DNA from: Methylococcales bacterium | GTDB lineage: Bacteria > Pseudomonadota > Gammaproteobacteria > Methylococcales > Methylomonadaceae | Assembly (NCBI GenBank): GCA_030949405.1 | Contig: JAUZSN010000002.1 | Coordinates: 868,001 to 932,000, forward strand | Direction: 5' to 3' | Length of the DNA: 64,000 nucleotides | Part shown: one piece after another, positions 40,353 to 50,238 of the stretch | Position numbering within the stretch: position 1 is the stretch's first letter | Layout of the letters: every line of letters starts with the position of its first letter | Program-made: the position numbers and the translations under genes | Notes under the pieces: model-generated | What the model was told of the DNA's origin: nothing | What the model saw: only the letters and a program-made list of their open reading frames with translations | Database searches by the model: none

Positions 40353-41333
40353 CTACGGAACAGCAATTCTAGCAATTAATTGCTCAATGAAATAATCACT
40401 GGTAATGCCTTCTGCCTCGGCTTCATAGGACAAAATAATGCGATGACGTAACACATCAAACGCCAAGGCTTGAATATCTTCAGGCGTTACAAAATCACGT
40501 CCCGCAAGCCATGCTCTAGCACGCGAACAACGATCCAACGCAATACTTGCCCGTGGACTGGCCCCGTACTGCAACCAACCCGCTAAATCTTGACCGTAAA
40601 CTTTAGGCTCACGGGTGGCTAAAATAATTTGTAATAAATAATCTTCCAAACTATCCGCCAAATGGACATTCAACACTTGAGCGCGGGCTTCAAACAATGT
40701 TTCTTGAGACACCCGATCCACGATAGGACTATCGGCTTTTAATTCTTTTTTCGCCTCTTCTCGCGCTAAATGCAAAATAGATTTTTCATGTTCGGCATGA
40801 GGGTAATCAATTTTCACATGCAGCAAAAAACGATCAAGCTGGGCTTCGGGTAATGGGTAAGTGCCTTCTTGCTCAATAGGATTTTGAGTGGCCATCACCA
40901 TGAACAAGGGGGTCAGAGGGTACGTATAGGCCCCAACCGTAATTTGTCGCTCCCCCATTGCCTCCAGCAAGGCCGCTTGAACTTTAGCAGGCGAGCGATT
41001 AATTTCATCGGCAAGAATAATATTATGAAACAAAGGCCCTTTTTGAAATTCAAAGGCACTTTGTTGGGGTCGATAAATTTCTGTACCAGTCAAATCAGCA
41101 GGCAGTAAATCGGGCGTAAATTGAACACGGTGAAAGTCAGCTTCAATTCCACGGCTTAAAACATTCACCGCTCGAGTCTTAGCCAATCCAGGCGCACCTT
41201 CAACCAAAAGATGGCCATCAGCCAATAACGTAATCAACATTCGCTCAACCAAAACCTCTTGGCCAATGATTTGTTGGTTAATATGATTTTGAAGCTCTTG
41301 TAGAGAAAAAAGGGATTTATTCTTAGCAGGCAT
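40353..41333 (-). CDS. MoxR-family AAA+ ATPase
   Basis: 326 residues from ATG 41333 (MPAKNKSLFSLQELQNHINQ), with AAGGAG upstream. The longer frame to 41423 has no support. Walker A VEGAPGLAKTRAV, FTPDLLPADLTGTEIYRP, Walker B NIILADEINRSPAKVQAALLEAM, sensor ATQNPIEQEGTYPLPEAQLDRFL. MoxR ATPases act as chaperones for assembly or metal loading of partner proteins, together with the VWA protein of the same operon. The DnaA-box array covers its upstream region. Confidence 0.93.
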   Translation of the reverse strand: MPAKNKSLFSLQELQNHINQQIIGQEVLVERMLITLLADGHLLVEGAPGLAKTRAVNVLSRGIEADFHRVQFTPDLLPADLTGTEIYRPQQSAFEFQKGPLFHNIILADEINRSPAKVQAALLEAMGERQITVGAYTYPLTPLFMVMATQNPIEQEGTYPLPEAQLDRFLLHVKIDYPHAEHEKSILHLAREEAKKELKADSPIVDRVSQETLFEARAQVLNVHLADSLEDYLLQIILATREPKVYGQDLAGWLQYGASPRASIALDRCSRARAWLAGRDFVTPEDIQALAFDVLRHRIILSYEAEAEGITSDYFIEQLIARIAVP

Positions 41334-41430
41334 GAGTGAAAAGCTCTCCTTGAGGTTGCGATTATCGAATATTTTAGGTAAATTGCAATAAATATTGTAC
41401 AAGAAGTGCCGTAAAATTTGCAATATAGCC

Positions 41431-41640
41431 TGTGGATAACCCTGTGGATAACCCTGTGGATAACCTGTGGGTAAGTTATTCGGAAAAAGTTATCCACAAT
41501 TTGTCAACAGGTTATCCACAGGGTTATCCACAGGATAAGCTAATGATTTTAAAAAGGAATATTGAGTTATCCACAGAAAATGCGTCCCTTAATAATAATA
41601 ATATATATTATTATCTATTATTGATTTCTTAGGAATTTTG
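41431..41640. other. Candidate replication origin or DnaA-binding locus
   Basis: Perfect boxes: TGTGGATAA at 41431, 41443 and 41455 (exact 12-base spacing), then TTATCCACA at 41490, 41512, 41524 and 41567. Near-boxes: TGTGGGTAA at 41466 and TTGTCAACA at 41501. Boxes face each other across the middle. Next to them, 41590-41635 is almost pure A/T with TAATAATAATA and ATATATTATTATC, a suitable unwinding element. It lies between the divergent moxR and SDR genes. Confidence 0.7.
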
Positions 41641-41641
41641 A

Positions 41642-42478
41642 ATGAAAAGTAAAAAAAATAAAATTGTCTTGATTACAGGATGTTCTTCTGGTATAGGCTA
41701 TAGAACCGCCCATGTCTTAAAAAATACAGGTCATCGAGTGATTGCCTCAGCACGAAAAAAATCCGATGTTTTGAAATTAGAAGCGGAAGGATTTGAAACC
41801 TTGCAATTGGATTTGAATAATAGCGAAAGTATTCAACACGCCGTGACGTTGTTAATTAAATTAACCGATGGAAAACTGGATGCTTTATTCAACAATGCGG
41901 CTTATGGTCAACCTGGTGCCGTAGAAGATTTAAGTCGAGATGTTTTAATTCAGCAATTCCAAACTAATTTTTTTGGAACCCATGAATTAACTAACCTTAT
42001 TTTACCGATAATGCGTCAACAAGGTTATGGTCGGATTATTTATAACAGTTCTATTTTAGGCTTGGTGGCTTTAAAATACAGAGGGGCTTACAATGCAAGT
42101 AAATATGCAATAGAAGGTCTAGCGGATACATTAAGGTTAGAATTAAGGGAAACAAAAATTTATATTTCGTTAATAGAACCAGGGCCAATCCAAAGTAACT
42201 TTAGAAAAAATTCTTTTTTAATGTATCAAACGAATATTAATTCTAAGATTAGTTTTCATAAAGAGGCTTATTTAGAAATAGAAAAACGATTAAAAAAAGA
42301 AGGGGATGCGGTTCCTTTTACATTACCCGCTGATGCGGTTGCTAAAAAAGTTCTACATGCTTTAGAATCAACAAAACCGAAAGCTCGTTACTATGTAACT
42401 TTTCCAACGTATTTATTTGGTTATTTAAAACGTATTTTACCGACAACATGGTTAGATTATTTACTTATAAAAATTTAA
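41642..42478 (+). CDS. Short-chain dehydrogenase/reductase
   Basis: 278 residues. NAD(P)-binding TGCSSGIG at residues ~13-20, NNAAYG, catalytic Ser in YNSSILG, YNASKYA (YxxxK), then EPGPIQSNF. The classical SDR order is complete, with a C-terminal extension containing a hydrophobic segment, as in YbbO-like SDRs acting on lipid or retinal-type substrates. The substrate is not deducible. Ribosome site TTAGGA precedes the ATG. Confidence 0.9.
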   Translation: MKSKKNKIVLITGCSSGIGYRTAHVLKNTGHRVIASARKKSDVLKLEAEGFETLQLDLNNSESIQHAVTLLIKLTDGKLDALFNNAAYGQPGAVEDLSRDVLIQQFQTNFFGTHELTNLILPIMRQQGYGRIIYNSSILGLVALKYRGAYNASKYAIEGLADTLRLELRETKIYISLIEPGPIQSNFRKNSFLMYQTNINSKISFHKEAYLEIEKRLKKEGDAVPFTLPADAVAKKVLHALESTKPKARYYVTFPTYLFGYLKRILPTTWLDYLLIKI

Positions 42479-42518
42479 TTTAACTAACCGATTAATCCAT
42501 TAATTTTATCTATTTATT

Positions 42519-44111
42519 ATGAAACTAATTCTTTTTATTAGACTTGTTCTTTAAGAAGAAGTTAATATATCATGTTAAAATTCCATAGGATAGCCGCTAA
42601 AAAAGAAAATAAATCTTTTACACCTTCTTTTTTATTTCTAAACTTGTCAACTAGGCATCTATATCTTTTCATTCCACCGATTACATGCTCAACAATGACT
42701 CTTTCACGACTCATCTCTTTGTTTTATTTTTTTTGATTTTCTGTTAATGTTGGGTTTGGATTATGCTTAGATTTATTTGGTTTTTTATGAGGAATATTTA
42801 CCGAATTAGTTTTATATTCATTATTAAACCCCAAATAACCTAAATCAATAAATATATTAAAATTACTAAACCAATTTAATTCTGGATTAAATTCTTTTTT
42901 AAACATTCCATAATCATGATTTTTACCTGGAAAATTAACCCCAATATATAAAATTAAATGACCTAAAGAAGCTATAGTGGTATTTTTAATTGTATGCTGT
43001 TTTTTTTACCACTGTAAAATTCATTTTGTTCTTCATAGTCACTAGGGCGTTGTACAGCACGCTCTGTAGCATCTATTATCAATGTTTGAACTCCGCCAAA
43101 AGCCTGCTGCATTTCTTCAGGGGTTGAAAAACTTGTTGCAGGTAAAACATTAAATATATCTAACGTCTTTATTAAAATTGGAAATAATTTGTATACATGA
43201 GTATGGGCGCATGATTTATTCATATTAAAAGAAAACCCTAAGTGATCGAAAGTAGAATAGCACTTCATATAATTTAATATAAATAATAATTTGTCTGCGG
43301 GTGTTTTTAATGTGCTATCTAAACCACTACCGTATTTTCTTTCTTTATTTTCATGTTTTTCTTTTTGATCTTCAATAAGGGTCTTTTCAAATAGAGATAA
43401 TAGTAAAATAAAATGTTCTGTTTTTAATCCTGTTAAAGCTCTTAACTGTCTATCATCATAAATTCTTGGTAAAATTTCTTTTATTTTCATGTTATACTTT
43501 GATTTTTATTTTTTATAGAAATTTATTATAAAGCTTATTTATTATTTTTAATAATTTAATTTAAAGTTTATTTATTAGGCTGTATCAACTGATTGTGAAT
43601 GTTATCAAGTATATATAAGCAATTGATTTTAATATATTTTATTTAGAAGAACAAGTCTATTATTGCTTTATTGACCTTAACCGCCTGCTCATCAACAGGG
43701 AATTCTTTTTCAGGAATTCAAGCCATTGCTCCGAAAGTTAATTTAGACAAGGTTCAATTGGTTAAAATGGGAATTACTAAACAAGTTTATCGCTTACGTT
43801 TATTAATAAAAAACCCCAATTCTTTTCCTTTGCCGATACAGAATTTAAACTATCAACTTTTTATCAATGATCAAGAATTTGCTAAGGGAACAAGTAATGA
43901 TGCAGTAACCATTCCAGCAGGGGGAGAAGGGTTTTTAGAAACGGATGTTAGTAGTAATTTGGCAGACGTTATTGATGGCTGGGGACAATGGTTTTCACTG
44001 GCCAAGCGTACATTAGATTATAAAATTACAGGCGATATTGGAGTGACTAGCTTTGCAATTCCTTTTCCGTTTCAGTACGCTGATAAGGTGGATTTAAAGC
44101 TAACAAAGTAA
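42519..44111 (+). pseudogene. WHy-domain (LEA14-like) lipoprotein, interrupted in its signal peptide
   Basis: The first seven codons (MKLILFI, 42519-42539) lie left of IS copy 5 and the rest (IALLTLTACSSTGNS...) resumes at 43662. Joined with one ATT removed, the 156-residue product begins with a perfect lipoprotein signal and lipobox LTAC. The WHy fold is IAPKVNLDKVQLVKMG...RLRLLIKNPNSFPLPIQNLNYQLFINDQEFAKG. The downstream part has a possible TTG start at 43671 but would lack most of the signal peptide. Confidence 0.88.
42540..43658 (-). mobile_element. ISL2-group IS5-family element, copy 5
   Basis: 1119 bp, perfect ATT/ATT duplication (42537-42539, 43659-43661). Upstream transposase frame 42972-43490 intact with A8 run. 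The downstream frame has a nonsense codon (near 42724, after LTENQKK), so the copy is inactive. Confidence 0.95.
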
Positions 44112-44446
44112 GCATGATAAAGATCACATTTTTATGTCAGAATCATTAAATTTCTAGCCTAATTTTCAGTTTAAAACGTAAGTATTGTTATAAATCGATA
44201 CTTTTATATTTATTTTATTTTTATTTTTTTACTTACAGTTTATAATGAAAATATAATTTACTTTTCTTACGCTTTTACTTACATTTTTATTGCGTTAAGT
44301 ATAATGATTTAGTTGTTAAAAAACAAACTTTATGATGAGTATAGGAGTATAAAATCTCTATTTTATACACTGAAAAGTTACCCAAAATTTTATTTGTGGT
44401 ATTTAATTTAACAACTATTAATCTAGTTATTTATTCAATAATAAAA
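44112..44446. other. Non-coding, A/T-rich gap
   Basis: 335 bases between the lipoprotein gene and the receiver-kinase gene. No gene or RNA recognised; very A/T-rich (runs such as TTATTTTATTTTTATTTTTTT), probably carrying the promoter of the kinase gene. Confidence 0.4.
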
Positions 44447-44633
44447 ATGGTATTATCAAAACAGGCGAGCATTTCACGTATTTTAATTGCTGATGATATG
44501 GCAACCAATAGAGCAATGCTGGCCTTTGCATTTCGATCGCCCGATTTTGAAATTGTTCAAGCGGGGACGGGTGAAGAGGTTCTTGAATTGGTTAAGGTGC
44601 AACCGTTTGATTGTTTGTTACTGGGCTACCAAT

Positions 44634-45872
44634 TTAAGACGGGACATCCAGCAATTTCAAAGGGTTAGAAAACACACGCTTTCGACTATTTCTAGGAAGC
44701 GGTAACTCGCCCATTTCATTCAGTAGCCATGAAAACAAGTCTGGAAACTCGGTATCAAATAAACGCATGGCGGCGGTTGTGCCATCCTCACGTTTGATTC
44801 CGTAGTTATGAATGACCGTCAACGCGTTTAATCGCTTTTTATTCAAACCTCGCCCATTGCGATACATTTGCGATAAACAGCCATTTCGCCCTTCCACCGC
44901 AGATGAACTGCGTTGAAACTGCCTTGCCATATGCTCCGCCAATGTTAGCCATCGCTGCATTTCACTGATTGATAACTTTGCACTAAATGGGTCTGATTTG
45001 AGCTTATCAGACGCGGTTTCCCAAGCTTTTCGATAGTTTTCCTTTGACCTGCGGCTTTTAGTTTGTTCCATTTTCTGATGCCAATAAACAACGGGTAATA
45101 ATGTTGTGGTCAACCAATATTCGGTATCCGCATCAAGCCCCAAATTTTGCAAGGTTTCGCGTACCCAAAGCCACCAAAAACTGATGGATACCGCTAACGG
45201 TTTTATTTGATTACGAAACTTTTTCATCACGCCTTTATGATCGTTAATCCCTTGTTTTTCCGCTATTTTTTCAAAGGCTCGCGCTCTTAACTCTAGCAAC
45301 TTCTCAACCTGTTCCGCATCGTTTCTACGACTATCATTGAGTGAAAAAGGATGAACTTCATCCGCAATCCCTTGTAAGTTTTCGTGATAATCTGTTTGTA
45401 TTTTTTTGGCTTCTTCAAGCTCTTTTTCAGCCGTTATCCGTGTTGTTTTAAGTCCAATAATTTTCTGCATCGTTGCCGTTTTAGAAACAGTAGACTCTGC
45501 GGTTTGCGCTGCTTGCCGCTGTTTTTCAGCCCTTGCTGCACGCCTGCCGATTTTCGCGCCTAACCAGCGACTCATATCTTGTTGAGCATGAAAAATATCT
45601 GCCCCCGATTCGCACTTAAACCCCGTCACTGCCATTTTTATCAACGCCTTAGCGCGATCACTAATCGCATGATTAACCTCAATGCCTAATGATTCTAATC
45701 GTGGCGAAACCTTTTTATACCAAGTATCGTAGCACCTATCATCGCTAATATCTTCCAACAAAAGATAGCCAGAACGTAAGTCCATTAAAACTAAAATCAT
45801 AAAGTTGCCGAAAAAAGTCTCATCCAGCCCAGCAACAACTTTACGTGTTTGTTTTTTCACACTTTTTCGCAT
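44634..45872 (-). CDS. DUF6399-type transposase, main part
   Basis: 412 residues. KVVAGLDETFFGNFMILVLMD carries a likely first catalytic Asp/Glu, and EVNHAISDRAKALIKMAV a second Asp (SDRA). A long charged coiled coil follows (ITAEKELEEAKKIQTDYHENL), and FQRSSSAVEGRNGCLSQMYRNGRGL has the third acidic residue (VEGRNG). The layout suggests a DDE enzyme with a helical insertion. It overlaps the next upstream frame by 16 bases in a different register, so the full protein needs a frame change (near GCGAAAAAGTG) or is broken. Confidence 0.7.
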   Translation of the reverse strand: MRKSVKKQTRKVVAGLDETFFGNFMILVLMDLRSGYLLLEDISDDRCYDTWYKKVSPRLESLGIEVNHAISDRAKALIKMAVTGFKCESGADIFHAQQDMSRWLGAKIGRRAARAEKQRQAAQTAESTVSKTATMQKIIGLKTTRITAEKELEEAKKIQTDYHENLQGIADEVHPFSLNDSRRNDAEQVEKLLELRARAFEKIAEKQGINDHKGVMKKFRNQIKPLAVSISFWWLWVRETLQNLGLDADTEYWLTTTLLPVVYWHQKMEQTKSRRSKENYRKAWETASDKLKSDPFSAKLSISEMQRWLTLAEHMARQFQRSSSAVEGRNGCLSQMYRNGRGLNKKRLNALTVIHNYGIKREDGTTAAMRLFDTEFPDLFSWLLNEMGELPLPRNSRKRVFSNPLKLLDVPS

Positions 45873-46135
45873 TCTTGCTGAAACTGCGGCAATAAGACTT
45901 CCATTTTATTGATTTGAGTCCGTAGTGCGTCGGGTGATACGCCCACATGGGTGTCAATCCGTATCATTTTAAAAAACAGCGATAAAGTCTCTGCACCTAC
46001 GCCTGCCTTTAATCCAAAGACATACAAGGCGGAAAACACCATTAATCTTTGCCAAGAACTACCTGCCTCGGTTTCCCATAATGATGATTCAGGATGTCGA
46101 TTTCGCTTTGTTTGCGCTTGACGATGACGATGCAC
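45857..46135 (-). CDS. Transposase, upstream segment of the same IS
   Basis: 92 residues: HRHRQAQTKRNRHPESSLWETEAGSSWQRLMVFSALYVFG..GAETLSLFFKMIRIDTHVG. It reads as the part preceding the main frame. In the same register the sequence extends upstream (ITTTGKQTVRNLASIVGRSKSSV, a helix-turn-helix-like segment) to about 46205, without a start codon. A third frame (MTKKTEQHRKYAQLVTQLSL, to 46262) supplies the N-terminus. Two frame disruptions in total. Confidence 0.55.
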   Translation of the reverse strand: MHRHRQAQTKRNRHPESSLWETEAGSSWQRLMVFSALYVFGLKAGVGAETLSLFFKMIRIDTHVGVSPDALRTQINKMEVLLPQFQQECEKV

Positions 46136-47360
46136 ACTGCTTTTTGAGCGACCAACAATTGAAGCTAAGTTACGAACAGTTTGCTTGCCTGTTGTTGTAA
46201 TTTCAGCGATAATTGCGTGACTAGCTGCGCGTATTTTCTGTGTTGTTCTGTTTTTTTAGTCATTAACCTATGATACAAGAATATCGCAGTTAGTTCTTTA
46301 TTTTGTCCCGTCTTAAGTTGGTAGCCTGTTACTGGACCAGTTAATGCCAGGCTTGACGGGTTATCAAACATTAATTAAATTACGAGAAGATTTTTCTCAG
46401 ATTGAACTTCCAATTATTATTATTACGGCATTATATGATGCTGAAAACATTACGATTGCATTGCAAAATGGAGCAAATGATTATGTAACAAAACCTGTTG
46501 ATCCTAATGTTATTTTAGCACGGGTTCAATTACAATTAGACCGACGAAAGCTTGAACGTGAGCTGCAATTGGCTAAAGAAAAAGCTGAAAAAACCAATCA
46601 AGATAAATCAATTTTTATTTCATCCATGAGCCATGAATTAAAAACGCCCTTAAATTCTATTTTAGGGTTTTCTCAGTTATTGGAAATGGATTTTCAAGGT
46701 AATCAAAGCGTTTTAGACTCCGTTAATCAAATTGTTCATTCTAGCCATCATTTATTAAATATCATTAATAAATTACAGATACTTTCACAAATTGAATCGG
46801 GTAAAGTGGAAACGGTGATTGACCATTTTTCAGTCACAGAAATGTTGGATGAAATAGTGGGTGATTGTACTGAGTTGGTCACTAAGAATAGCAATCATTT
46901 AGATGTTTCTTATTTGGCTAATGCAGGGGATATGCTTTCAGATAAAGCGGGTTTAACTCAAATACTCATTAATTTAATTACTAATGCGGCAAACTTTACA
47001 GATCATGGTGTAATTAATATTAGTGTTGATACTTTTGATAATGATCAATGGCTTATGTTTTCTATTAAAGATACGGGTATTGGGATTTCGGAAGCAAATC
47101 AACAGAAACTTTTTAGTGATTTTTTTCAAATTCAAAAGTCACAGCATCTTAATCCGCAGGGGACAGGTTTGGGTTTAAGTATTTCATTAAGGCTGGTTCA
47201 ACTTCTGGGGGGGACATTGAGTGTAAAGAGTGTGTTAGATGAAGGGGCTGAGTTTATCGTGAAATTACCTCGATTTGCCCCTGAATTAATGGGAAGTTAA
47301 TTAAATATGGAGGATAGGTTAATAGTCTCCATATTTAGTTTTATTGCTAAGTTTTATTTT

Positions 47361-47789
47361 TTAATGGTCTAAATCAACCCCCCGTAATTTCATATAGTCG
47401 TGATATTTTTTATCGACCCCTCGAATGTGTGTTTTTAACCATCCTAGCCTCGCATTAGAAACTTTAGTGGCTAAAAAAATAGCCATACCATTATGTGATT
47501 TAGCGTGTAATTCTTTGACCACCGTAACAAATTTCTGATGCAATTGTCGATGAGAGATTAACTCAGGGTACTTTATTTGTTCCATCACTTTCTCTTCTTC
47601 ATCAAAATGGTAGTGGGTATAATCCAGCAACTCATCAATAACACGAATAATTGCTTGATCTTCAGACCCATCTCGCATTAAAACATAAAGATCATTTAAT
47701 ATATCAAAAAGCTTTTGATGATGCCTATCCAGTACAGGGACACCGACAGTATAGTTTTGATTCCACGCACATATTTTCATTTCATCCAT
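47361..47789 (-). CDS. Bacteriohemerythrin
   Basis: 142 residues. Iron ligands of the four-helix hemerythrin fold are present: VLDRHHQKLFDILN, DYTHYHFDEEEKVM, HRQLHQKFV and KTHIRGVDKKYHDYM (H-x(4)-D). Binds O2 at a di-iron site and may store or deliver oxygen, useful to a microaerobic organism. It stands alone, convergent to the receiver-kinase gene. Confidence 0.93.
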   Translation of the reverse strand: MDEMKICAWNQNYTVGVPVLDRHHQKLFDILNDLYVLMRDGSEDQAIIRVIDELLDYTHYHFDEEEKVMEQIKYPELISHRQLHQKFVTVVKELHAKSHNGMAIFLATKVSNARLGWLKTHIRGVDKKYHDYMKLRGVDLDH

Positions 47790-48294
47790 TTACATCACCA
47801 TTAATTTAATTATTTTTTTAACGTTTACAGTTTATAGATATTTAATAAGTGTTTATGAGTTTGAAAAAATTTAGCAAAATGATGGTTAGTTATAGCCGTG
47901 GTTTAAGATAAGCACGTTATCTATTATAAAATAGGTTTTTTCGGTTATAAATTTATACTTTTAAAGTAAATAAGTCGCTGTGCATAAATTTTTAGATGTT
48001 TCATATTTGCGATAAATGTTAGCGTATAAAGCATGTTTTTGAATTCCGAAAAGATCTTAAAATTATTATTTAGAACCTTATCTATTGGGTCTACAAATAA
48101 CTATTAGGAAGCAAACAAGGTCATCTTAACATTTTTTATCACCTATTCGAGGCAATGTTTAAGTTTTGTCACATACATAGTTAAATGCTAGAATGTGATA
48201 ATAGGTCGTGTATTCAACCTTAAGGGAGTATTAATAGTCTAGTACTATAGACTGGTTTCTATTATCAAAATATAAAAATAAATTAAGGGATGTT
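47790..48294. other. Long non-coding gap
   Basis: 505 bases between divergent hemerythrin and ankyrin genes, presumably holding both promoters. I see no gene, RNA or clear regulator site. A small hairpin CTATTATAAAATAG with trailing Ts occurs near 47920. Confidence 0.4.
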
Positions 48295-48661
48295 ATGAAG
48301 TCGATTAATCCAATATATATTGCTGTGCTTATTTGTACTCTGTTATTTGTTGCTTTTTTAAAAATAAATAATCCTTATCGTAAATACAGCTCTTCTGAGT
48401 ATTGGGAAAAATCAACATTAGCAAGTGTTAACGATATTCCAGACGACGCTTTAAAAATTGGGAATAAAAATGGGCCTGTTTTAATGTGGGCGGCAATGAG
48501 TGTATCGGATATCGCTATTATTAAAGCATTAGTCGAACGAGGTGCCGATGTAACAGAGGCGGATTTACTTTTTTCAGGAACGGCATTAACAGGGGCGGCG
48601 GGTTATAGTAAACACCCCAAAATACTTCGGGAATTAGTTTCTCTGGGAGCTCAGATTAATA

Positions 48662-48764
48662 GGCTATCAACTTAAGGCGGGACAGCAGTAAATCCAACCA
48701 CTGCGGAGACATTAGCTTTCATTGAACTACGATGTTAAAAGTGTCCCGTCTTAAACTGGTAGCC
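48662..48764. mobile_element. MITE of the GGCTACC family in the ankyrin gene
   Basis: 103 bp, ends GGCTATCAACTTAAG and inverse CTTAAACTGGTAGCC. Perfect 8-bp duplication GATTAATA (48654-48661, 48765-48772). Confidence 0.93.
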
Positions 48765-48817
48765 GATTAATAAGAAAGTAAATAATAATGAAACGGCTTT
48801 AATCATTGCCGCTCAAT

Positions 48818-49937
48818 AGACTTGTTCTTTAAGAAGAAGTTAATATATCATGTTAAAATTCCATAGGATAGCCGCTAAAAAAAGAAAATAAATCTTTTAC
48901 ACCTTCTTTTTTATTTCTAAACTTGTCAACTAGGCATCTATATCTTTTCATTCCACCGATTACATGCTCAACAATGACTCTTTCACGACTCATATCTTTG
49001 TTTTCTTTTTTTTTATTTTCTGTTAATGTTGGGTTTGGATTATGCTTAGATTTATTTGGTTTTTTATGAGGAATATTTACCGAATTAGTTTTATATTCAT
49101 TATTAAACCCCAAATAACCTAAATCAATAAATATATTAAAATTACTAAACCAATTTAATTCTGGATTAAATTCTTTTTTAAACATTCCATAATCATGATT
49201 TTTACCTGGAAAACTAACCCCAATATATAAAATTAAATGACCTAAAGAAGCTATAGTGGTATTTTTAATTGTATGCTGTTTTTTTTACCACTGTAAAATT
49301 CATTTTGTTCTTCATAGTCACTAGGGCGTTGTACAGCACGCTCTGTAGCATCTATTATCAATGTTTGAACTCCGCCAAAAGCCTGCTGCATTTCTTCAGG
49401 GGTTGAAAAACTTGTTGCAGGTAAAACATTAAATATATCTAACGTCTTTATTAAAATTGGAAATAATTTGTATACATGAGTATGGGCGCATGATTTATTC
49501 ATATTAAAAGAAAACCCTAAGTGATCGAAAGTAGAATAGCACTTCATATAATTTAATATAAATAATAATTTGTCTGCGGGTGTTTTTAATGTGCTATCTA
49601 AACCACTACCGTATTTTCTTTCTTTATTTTCATGTTTTTCTTTTTGATCTTCAATAAGGGTCTTTTCAAATAGAGATAATAGTAAAATAAAATGTTCTGT
49701 TTTTAATCCTGTTAAAGCTCTTAACTGTCTATCATCATAAATTCTTGGTAAAATTTCTTTTATTTTCATGTTATACTTTGATTTTTATTTTTTATAGAAA
49801 TTTATTATAAAGCTTATTTATTATTTTTAATAATTTAATTTAAAGTTTATTTATTAGGCTGTATCAACTGATTGTGAATGTTATCAAGTATATATAAGCA
49901 ATTGATTTTAATATATTTTATTTAGAAGAACAAGTCT
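48818..49937 (-). mobile_element. ISL2-group IS5-family element, copy 6 (most complete)
   Basis: 1120 bp. Upstream frame 49251-49769 (172 codons) and A8 slip site intact. The downstream frame 48853-49185 keeps all catalytic motifs, but one extra A changes its last 12 or so residues (FSFFSGYPMEF instead of FSFLAAILWNFNMIY). Flanks AAT and AAT, now shared with copy 7 through an inversion. Confidence 0.95.
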
Positions 49938-50070
49938 AATGATTTTTCAGCTACAAAATTATTATTTCTAATTGCTAAATCAAGGGCTGTTTTTCCTTGT
50001 TTATTTTTATCATTAATATTAGCCCCTAAATGTATTAACTCTTCAATGATTCCTTCATTTTCATTATATT
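49938..50070 (-). other. Inverted 133-bp segment of the ankyrin gene
   Basis: The reverse strand encodes one complete ankyrin repeat (GIIEELIHLGANINDKNKQG, KTALDLAIRNNNFVAEKS). It lies between oppositely oriented IS copies 6 and 7. See the ankyrin pseudogene entry. Confidence 0.93.
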
Positions 50071-50238
50071 AGACTTGTTCTTCTAAATAAAATATATTAA
50101 AATCAATTGCTTATATATACTTGATAACATTCACAATCAGTTGATACAGCCTAATAAATAAACTTTAAATTAAATTATTAAAAATAATAAATAAGCTTTA
50201 TAATAAATTTCTATAAAAAATAAAAATCAAAGTATAAC

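Larger units (their letters stand above)
44624..46326 (-). mobile_element. 1.7-kb IS with DUF6399-type transposase and GGCTACC ends
   Basis: 1703 bp. The left end is GGCTACCAATTTAAG and the right end is inverse CTTAAGTTGGTAGCC, with TGTTACTG directly repeated on both sides (44616-44623, 46327-46334). One long reverse-strand transposase occupies it. The four small elements in this window share its ends. I do not recognise the family by name. Confidence 0.92.
44447..47300 (+). pseudogene. Receiver-histidine kinase hybrid, split by the GGCTACC-family IS
   Basis: Left part 44447-44623 encodes MVLSKQASISRILIADDMATNRAML...FDCLLL; right part 46335-47300 starts DQLMPGLTGYQTL. Removing the IS and one TGTTACTG gives a 380-residue protein. 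Its receiver has DD at the N-terminus, the phospho-acceptor Asp in LLLLDQLMPG and the KP motif in VTKPVD. A coiled coil and HisKA follow (SSMSHELKTPLNSILGFSQLL), then HATPase_c (LINLITNAANF, DTGIGI, GTGLGLSI). The insertion sits one codon before the acceptor Asp. The right part alone could make a kinase without a working receiver. Confidence 0.9.

Noticed and set aside
41431-41532. Evenly spaced TGTGGATAA repeats as a CRISPR array
   Set aside because: The repeat is 9-12 bases with no unique spacers, and the words are exact DnaA boxes.
41432-41632. 66-codon open frame (MDNPVDNPVDN...) over the DnaA-box array
   Set aside because: Its residues are only the translation of the boxes and the A/T tract; no ribosome site and no family.
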